A DNA stretch of 64,000 nt from contig CP099854.1 in NCBI GenBank assembly GCA_030062745.1, positions 12,038,153-12,102,152 of the forward strand, read 5' to 3'. This document shows, one piece after another, positions 59,458-64,000 of this stretch. Under the pieces are notes generated by a model. That model was given only the letters and a program-made list of their open reading frames with translations. It was not told the origin of the DNA and made no database searches. Source of the stretch: Capitulum mitella. Lineage: Eukaryota; Arthropoda; Thecostraca; Pollicipedomorpha; Pollicipedidae. Every line of letters begins with the position of its first letter. The first letter of the stretch is position 1. A program made the position numbers and the translations under genes.

Positions 59458-60084
59458 GTCGGTTGCTAGCGGCGCAGCCGGCTGGCTCCAGGGCGCCGAT
59501 AGCTCGGGCTGGGCGGCGGTGGTTTTAAACTCGGCGGGGTGATGGGGGGGGGGGCGTAACGACAATGTCCATTGTGTTTAAACACAGGAGAACTGGAGAG
59601 TCTGAGTCGTTTCCATGCCGGAAGTGGAGGCATTGGTACTGGGTTATTTAACGAAGCTTTCGACAGCCAGGGTCATTTCGTGTCGCAGCCTCTCACGCCG
59701 GTTGCCGTGGGGGACGACGAACAGGCAGTGGAATCAAAAGTACTTAAGTGAAGGATATGAAACTTAAAGACAACTTGCAACATACAAGGAAAATTATAAA
59801 ATAAAGCTGTGTGATGCCTTTTGAAAGCACCTGGGGATGATTACACTTTTCCTCCCCTGAATCCGCCGCTGAACGTCTTGGCCTCCCTGGCGGGGAGCAG
59901 GGCCAAGCGTGCTGGTTCCCCGCGACCAGACGGTGTCCGTCGAAGGCTGGTCGGCAGGTGGTTGTGTTGAGTGTTCACGGTACCACTTCTAATTTGCGGG
60001 TTGAACCTAGTTCGCAAAATGTTCCCCATTGTCAGGTCACAACAGAGACCGCTGTTGGTCCGCTTGTTCGGCCTGGTTCACGGT

Positions 60085-60111
60085 TCACGGTTCACGGTTC
60101 ACGGTTCAGTC
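60085..60111 (+). repeat. (GGTTCAC)n heptamer repeat
   Basis: Four consecutive GGTTCAC-type heptamers in Pax intron 2. Confidence 0.85.
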
Positions 60112-60395
60112 CCGGCACCTCGGGAGGATGCAAAAATTGGGACAGCATATACAAGTTTCCAAAAATGCCCTACAGCTTCTAAAGATAATTTCGAGGCGAA
60201 CGTTTCGGCGAATTTCGATAAGTGTTCAGGTCGGTTTCGAACGTTCTGGACTGGAGACGCCATAGTCTGTTTCAGGAGGCGCCATCATCGATTTGCTTTT
60301 TCGAAGTTGTCGATCTCCGAAGCCATGTGTTCGCCAGGATAGCGCTCGAAGAGACCGGCTGCCCCGCTGAGGCAAGCTTTTCCTCCTCCTGGCAG

Positions 60396-60593
60396 GTATT
60401 TCGAGACGGGCAGCTTCAAGGCGGGCGTCATCGGCGGCAGCAAGCCCAAGGTGGCGACTCCACACGTGGTGGATGCCATCGCCAAGTACAAGCGGGAGAA
60501 CCCGACCATGTTCGCCTGGGAGATCCGGGACCGCCTGCTGGCAGAGAACGTCTGCAACCAGGAGAACGTGCCGTCCGTCTCCAGCATCAACAG
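60396..60593 (+). CDS. Pax2/5/8 exon 3, C-terminal (RED) paired subdomain
   Basis: A 198-bp exon (the length of vertebrate Pax2 exon 3) with acceptor CTCCTGGCAG and donor AACAG/GTAACT. Residues 68-133: the linker [19 protein letters not shown], then [36 protein letters not shown], and SVSSIN ending in a shared Arg codon. This is the second helical subdomain of the paired domain, with the conserved [11 protein letters not shown] core. [13 protein letters not shown] and the QENVP segment resemble arthropod shaven more than vertebrate Pax2/5/8. The 3' end and donor of this exon have been tandemly copied into the intron (separate entry). Confidence 0.97.
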
Positions 60594-60745
60594 GTAACTG
60601 CGGAACGTGCCGCTGCTTTCCAGCACTAATAGGCAACTACAGAACGTGCCGTCTGTCTCCAGAATCAACAGGTAACTGCAGAAAGTGTCGTCTGTCTCAA
60701 CAGTCAACAGGTAACTGGGGAGCATGTCTGCCGTCTCAAACATCC
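60555..60745 (+). repeat. 39-bp tandem copies of the exon 3 end and splice donor
   Basis: The last ~30 nt of exon 3 plus its donor (GTCTCCAGCATCAACAG then GTAACTG) recur with substitutions. Donor-like positions fall at 60,594 (true GT), 60,633 (GC), 60,672 (GT) and 60,711 (GT), each exactly 39 bp apart. A fifth, decayed unit follows. Read-through past 60,594 meets TAA at once in the Pax frame, so use of a later donor would truncate the protein. Confidence 0.92.
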
Positions 60746-60923
60746 AAGTGTGATCGTCTCAGACATCAACGGGCGATGTAACGTAACCTGAAATAACTCC
60801 TTGTGCAATGCGGCGAGTTCCGTGACGTTTGACGGCTGCCGGTGTGGTGTGACGTGTGAAGCGCGACGCCCCTGCTGTGACGCGCCGCGTGGCGTGGCGC
60901 GTGACGCCCCGGCCGTGTGGCAG

Positions 60924-61138
60924 GATCGTGAGGAACAAGGCGGCAGACAGAGCGCGCGGAGCGGGCCCACCTCTGGACGGGGCCGGCTCGCCGTCAGGGC
61001 AGGCCACCTCGGTGATCACGCACGCGCCGCCGGCCGACGCGCGTGACGTCCGGCCCAGCTACAGCATCAGCGGCCTGCTCGGCCTGGCCGCACACGACCC
61101 GAACGGCAACACCATCGGCAAGCGGAAACGAGACGACG
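60924..61138 (+). CDS. Pax2/5/8 exon 4, end of paired domain and octapeptide
   Basis: Acceptor GTGTGGCAG at 60,923, donor GACGACG/GTGAGG. Residues 134-205 plus the first base of 206. It opens with RIVRNKAADRA, the end of the paired domain, continues with an Ala/Gly/Pro-rich linker, then the octapeptide YSISGLLG (residues 180-187; 61,060-61,083), a Groucho-recruiting repression motif in Pax2/5/8. It ends GKRKRDD, matching the KRKRDE block that follows the octapeptide in Pax2/5/8. The shared phases with exons 3 and 5 are consistent. Confidence 0.93.
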
Positions 61139-61457
61139 GTGAGGCCCGGCAGGAGAGGCGCGTCAGGAGGGAGACGGACGTCAGGAGGAGCTGTGGTCCG
61201 GATCAGGAGACGGACGTCCGGGGACGGGGTGATCGAGATGGGGAGGAAGGGTCAGGAGGGCCAGACAGCCACCAGAGGAAGGGCGATTATGACGGGAGGT
61301 TGCCGGGAACAAGAGGCAATCGTCAGGAGATGAACACAGATGTCGAGATGAAGATGTATCGACACTTCATGGCCAGTGAGACAGGAAGTAGAAATAGTAT
61401 TAGACGGACATTGTTACAGATACCTGTAAGCTAATTCCCAACATTCACATGTTTCAG

Positions 61458-61505
61458 AGGAGGACCACAGAAGGATTCTGGAAGATTATTACCAGTCACG
61501 ACAAG
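61458..61505 (+). CDS. Pax2/5/8 exon 5 (48-bp microexon)
   Basis: Lies between acceptor GTTTCAG and donor CAAG/GTAAAA. It starts and ends in the same phase, so it can be skipped without a frameshift. Encodes EEDHRRILEDYYQSRQ after joining (residues 206-221). No known motif; the position corresponds to the region before the partial homeodomain of vertebrate Pax2/5/8. Supported by splice signals and phase, not by recognised homology. Confidence 0.65.
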
Positions 61506-62116
61506 GTAAAAGAAAAAAATTGCCCTTGAGCTTTAATGAAGTGTAACTTTGTGCGCCGAAACCATGACCAAGCCGACAAGTTGAATCAGTGACCGCCAGA
61601 TACTGGCGTGTATTGACGATGAACATTCTGCTGGACAAATTCCACGACATCGAGCGGTCGACAGTTAAAACTGAGATATGACACATGCGTACTGCCATGC
61701 TTATTTAGCGCTCCCCCTGCCAAGTCGTTTTAACTTTTGCTTCAAATAGAAATCTAGCAGTTTGTTTGAATGTCTTGAGAGGTGTGGACACGACTTCTAC
61801 TGGACCAGATGCGTCCGTCTGACGGCCTCGTGACGGCATCTGCCGGAGGAGACCACTTTCCGGTTGAGACTGGCCCGAGCGCTGCTTCTATGCCGCGGTA
61901 CAGCTCGTGTGCTTCGCCGTCCTACGGGTACCCATCCGACCTTCCGCTGACCTCCTGCTCACATCCCGCTAGCCTGACCTCGCCGTGCTGCCGGCATATC
62001 TCTGACCTCCCGCTGGCCTGACCTGGCTGGCCTCCAGCTGACTTCCGGCCGACCTGAGGTCGCTGCCTGACCTGATCTGCCACTGACCCCCGCTGACGTG
62101 GCGCTGCCGCCGGCAG

Positions 62117-62208
62117 AGGTGCGCGAGATGCCGTCGCCGGCCGCCGAGGAGGAGCTGAAGCGGCAGCGTCTGCAGTACCCCTCGGCCGACCAGCTTGGCT
62201 ACTCAGCG
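62117..62208 (+). CDS. Pax2/5/8 exon 6 (predicted)
   Basis: Acceptor GCCGGCAG, donor GCG/GTACGTGAG, 92 bp. Joined in frame to exon 5 (or to exon 4 if exon 5 is skipped) it reads EVREMPSPAAEEELKRQRLQ and then YPSADQLGYSA (residues 222-252). G/C-ending codons like the certain exons. I see no clear homeodomain helix. The call rests on splice sites, phase and codon use; a nearby alternative donor GTGAGG lies 4 nt downstream. Confidence 0.5.
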
Positions 62209-62725
62209 GTACGTGAGGACCCGGGACTGGCAGGCCTGGCGAGTCCCGGGTCGCCTAAGTGGCGGCGGACACCGGAGCACGTGCAAACATCAACAAACCG
62301 ACGACGCCCCACAGCTGGCGATAATGACAAAACAGCCTCTGCGTTTTGCAATGTTTTTTTTTATTTTATTTCTCGCGTCATCTGATATCGCTATAGACTT
62401 AAGTCCAATCTTCGTGATTCCTTTTACTACGAACCCCGTGTTAACGAGTGCCTACAGCGGTACTGGGGGCTGTCTGACTTCGCTGTTTGCAATGCATGCC
62501 GTACTATGCGGCGCATGCCTTCTATTCCAGCATTCCGAACCCAATGCATTCGGAACTTGGCAAAGACCTTTTGATCCTCTGCGCAGCTATGGTAAACACC
62601 ACCCCTGTTTGGTTGGGCGGACGCGGATCGTTGCCGTTGCGGCCGCCGCCTCCGGCACGCGCACCACAACCTCATCCGGTCTGCCGGACCTGGATCTAAC
62701 CCGGTCCACCCGGTCCGTCCGGCAG

Positions 62726-62918
62726 CTGCCCTGGTCCAAACCGTGGCTCAGGGACGAGACCACCAAGCCGGCCGCCCTGCCGGACATCAACAGCGGCGGC
62801 ATTGGTTTCGGCTTCGGCGTCGAGCAGCCGGCCTTCGCTCCTCCGCTGGACGCGCCGTATGACGGCCTCGATCTGCACCAGCCCGCGGGGTACCAGCAGG
62901 GACTGGCTCCCGCTCTAG
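62726..62918 (+). CDS. Pax2/5/8 exon 7 (predicted), C-terminal region
   Basis: Acceptor CCGTCCGGCAG, phase 0 start matching exon 6, and a donor CTCTAG/GTCAGT at 62,919. Encodes LPWSKPWLRDETTKPAALPD, then INSGGIGFGFGVEQPAF and a Pro/Tyr/Gln-rich stretch (residues 253-316), of the kind seen in Pax transactivation regions. The frame also stays open past the donor to a TAA at 63,089-63,091, so this may instead be a terminal exon giving a protein of 373 residues. That extension looks less protein-like (SHSRSRSVSSGSREGKRG). The true C-terminus may lie beyond the window. Confidence 0.5.
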
Positions 62919-63000
62919 GTCAGTATTGGCCCGGAGACTGGCTCCCGCTCCAGGTCAATACCGCAGAGTCTCACTCCCGCTCTAGGTCAGTCAGTAGCGG
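62900..63000 (+). repeat. Tandem copies of the exon 7 donor
   Basis: GGCTCCCGCTCTAG/GTCAGT (donor at 62,919) recurs as GGCTCCCGCTCCAG/GTCAAT (62,954) and CACTCCCGCTCTAG/GTCAGT (62,986), 35 and 32 bp apart. The first two differ by a non-multiple of three. Confidence 0.85.
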
Positions 63001-63099
63001 ATCCAGAGAGGGGAAACGCGGATCCATGGCCCTCCCCCTCCCGTTGGGCTCTGAAAGGGCCCAGAACCGGCCGAACGGATGCAGGTTTTAACACAGAAC

Positions 63100-64000
63100 G
63101 CAAAAGATTGGACGTCTTCGGGCCTTCAGCTGACCATGAAGAGCCCCAAGCGACGATGAAGGGCCCATTTACGCCGTTCCCGAGGGTCCTATATGTTAAG
63201 CTGCTGGGGCACTGTCGATCGCTCAGGGGCCCTCCGCGTTGGTCTTGGATTCTTCCTATTTACTCGGAAGGCTCTACGCTGTTGCCTGGGGCCTCATGTG
63301 TTAACCTGCCAGGGCACCCTCGATCGCTCAGGGGCCCTTCAGGTCCCTGAGCGATCGATGCGAGCGAGCGATGGGTGCGGGCCCCTTGGATCCGCACCCA
63401 TCAGGTGCGGATCCAAGGGGAGATGGGGGCAGTTGCCCAACTGAGGCCTTACAAGGGGCCCCTCTCAGACTCAAAAAGAGGCCCCGAAGGGTTTGACGTA
63501 TGAGCTTCACGGGTCTTTATGAAAACGTGACTGGTTTTGTATGCCATCAGGGGACCTCTGGGAGAGTTAGATAACCTCTGAGACGCATAGAAAGGCCCCT
63601 AAAACTTTCAAAAGGCCCCCTGAGACCACAGCAGGGCCCCAACACGGCAGATTGTTCCTGAAACTACTAGAAGGGTTGCAGGACTCCTGAGACGGCCAAG
63701 ATGAGGACTGACTCCCTAAGACGGCACACAGGGGCCCCTGGAATGTCGTAGGGGCCCTGGTATGGGTTTCACAGACCTGTGTGAAAAGCCAAAAGTTCTT
63801 GATGCAGTCACAGGGTCTCTGGGAGAGTAAATGGAACCCTGAGACGGCAAGATAGCCCCTTAGATGAGTAAAATGTCCCTGGAACTCTCCAAGGGTCCCT
63901 GGGAAGGTAAGAGGAGGTTCCCAACACGGCAAAGGGTCCATAATGTCGCTAAAAGTGCCAGAGAGGTCCCTGGGACAGTAGGAACTTCAGAGGGTAGGGC
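63100..64000. repeat. Degenerate GGGCCC-rich tandem DNA with two perfect hairpins
   Basis: Words such as CTGAGACGGCA, AGGGGCCCCTGG and GTCCCTGGGA recur irregularly to the window end. A block ending GGCAC.GTCGATCGCTCAGGGG is duplicated about 105 bp apart (63,189-63,230 and 63,294-63,335). CGATCGCTCAGGG (63,321-63,333) faces its complement (63,345-63,357), and CCCCTTGGATCCGCACC (63,382-63,398) faces its complement (63,404-63,420). No further Pax exon or polyadenylation signal is seen. Confidence 0.7.

Noticed and set aside
61780-62021. Additional Pax exon between exons 5 and 6 (frame containing RYSSCASPSYGYPSDLP)
   Set aside because: An AG acceptor at 61,779 would be phase-compatible, but no donor in the right phase leads on to exon 6. 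The sequence after it turns into CTGACCT-type low-complexity DNA.
1-64000. Operons, prophage or bacterial defence systems
   Set aside because: Introns, LINE and SINE remnants and a Pax gene show animal DNA; no dense same-strand gene runs occur.

Overview
The window is animal genomic DNA, most likely from an arthropod. It has no bacterial-style gene packing. Its only clearly recognisable host gene is a multi-exon, plus-strand Pax2/5/8 (shaven-type) transcription factor that occupies roughly the last 14 kb. The paired domain is split by introns at the classical Pax positions: exons of 166 and 198 bp, the same lengths as exons 2 and 3 of vertebrate Pax2. It carries variants I associate with the Drosophila shaven protein ([26 protein letters not shown]), which is why I favour an arthropod. 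GC-rich, mostly gene-free islands and many decayed repeats would suit a crustacean genome, but the species cannot be fixed from sequence alone.

Layout. 0-17 kb: an inverted repeat (279-990), dispersed repeats, a dead copy of a repetitive invertebrate ORF (about 7.0-7.7 kb) and a GGTCT-type satellite (9.5-9.9 kb). 17-36 kb: five roughly 1.2-1.4 kb non-coding elements of two related families, bounded by TTAA and starting CCC. They look like non-autonomous piggyBac-type elements, and one is a hybrid of the two families. A minus-strand LINE reverse-transcriptase fragment lies at 21.4-23.2 kb, with several minisatellites. 36-48 kb: a transposase remnant, a tRNA-derived SINE with an A17 tail, and a chain of GC-rich islands carrying TAATTG, CCAAT, GC-box and TGACGTCA motifs. 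48.4 kb: a well-formed orphan exon with GC-rich codons. 49.7-63 kb: the Pax gene. A short first coding exon and a 9.4 kb first intron rich in GC islands are followed by six further exons, the last one or two less certain. 63.1-64 kb: degenerate repeats with two perfect hairpins.

How it fits together. All phases in the proposed Pax chain (49,834-49,870; 59,292-59,457; 60,396-60,593; 60,924-61,138; 61,458-61,505; 62,117-62,208; 62,726-62,918) agree. The product starts MHHHSAVFGEYPG, enters the paired domain at once, and has the octapeptide YSISGLLG at residues 180-187. The GC islands upstream and in intron 1 are candidate regulatory DNA for it.

The most unusual observation is that three splice boundaries of this gene have been copied into short tandem arrays: the exon 2 acceptor (about 65-bp units), the exon 3 donor (exact 39-bp spacing, four units) and the exon 7 donor (32-35 bp, three units). 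Apart from the repeats, the TE remnants and the Pax gene, I recognise no other gene. Most open frames in the GC islands are there because GC-rich DNA lacks stops.
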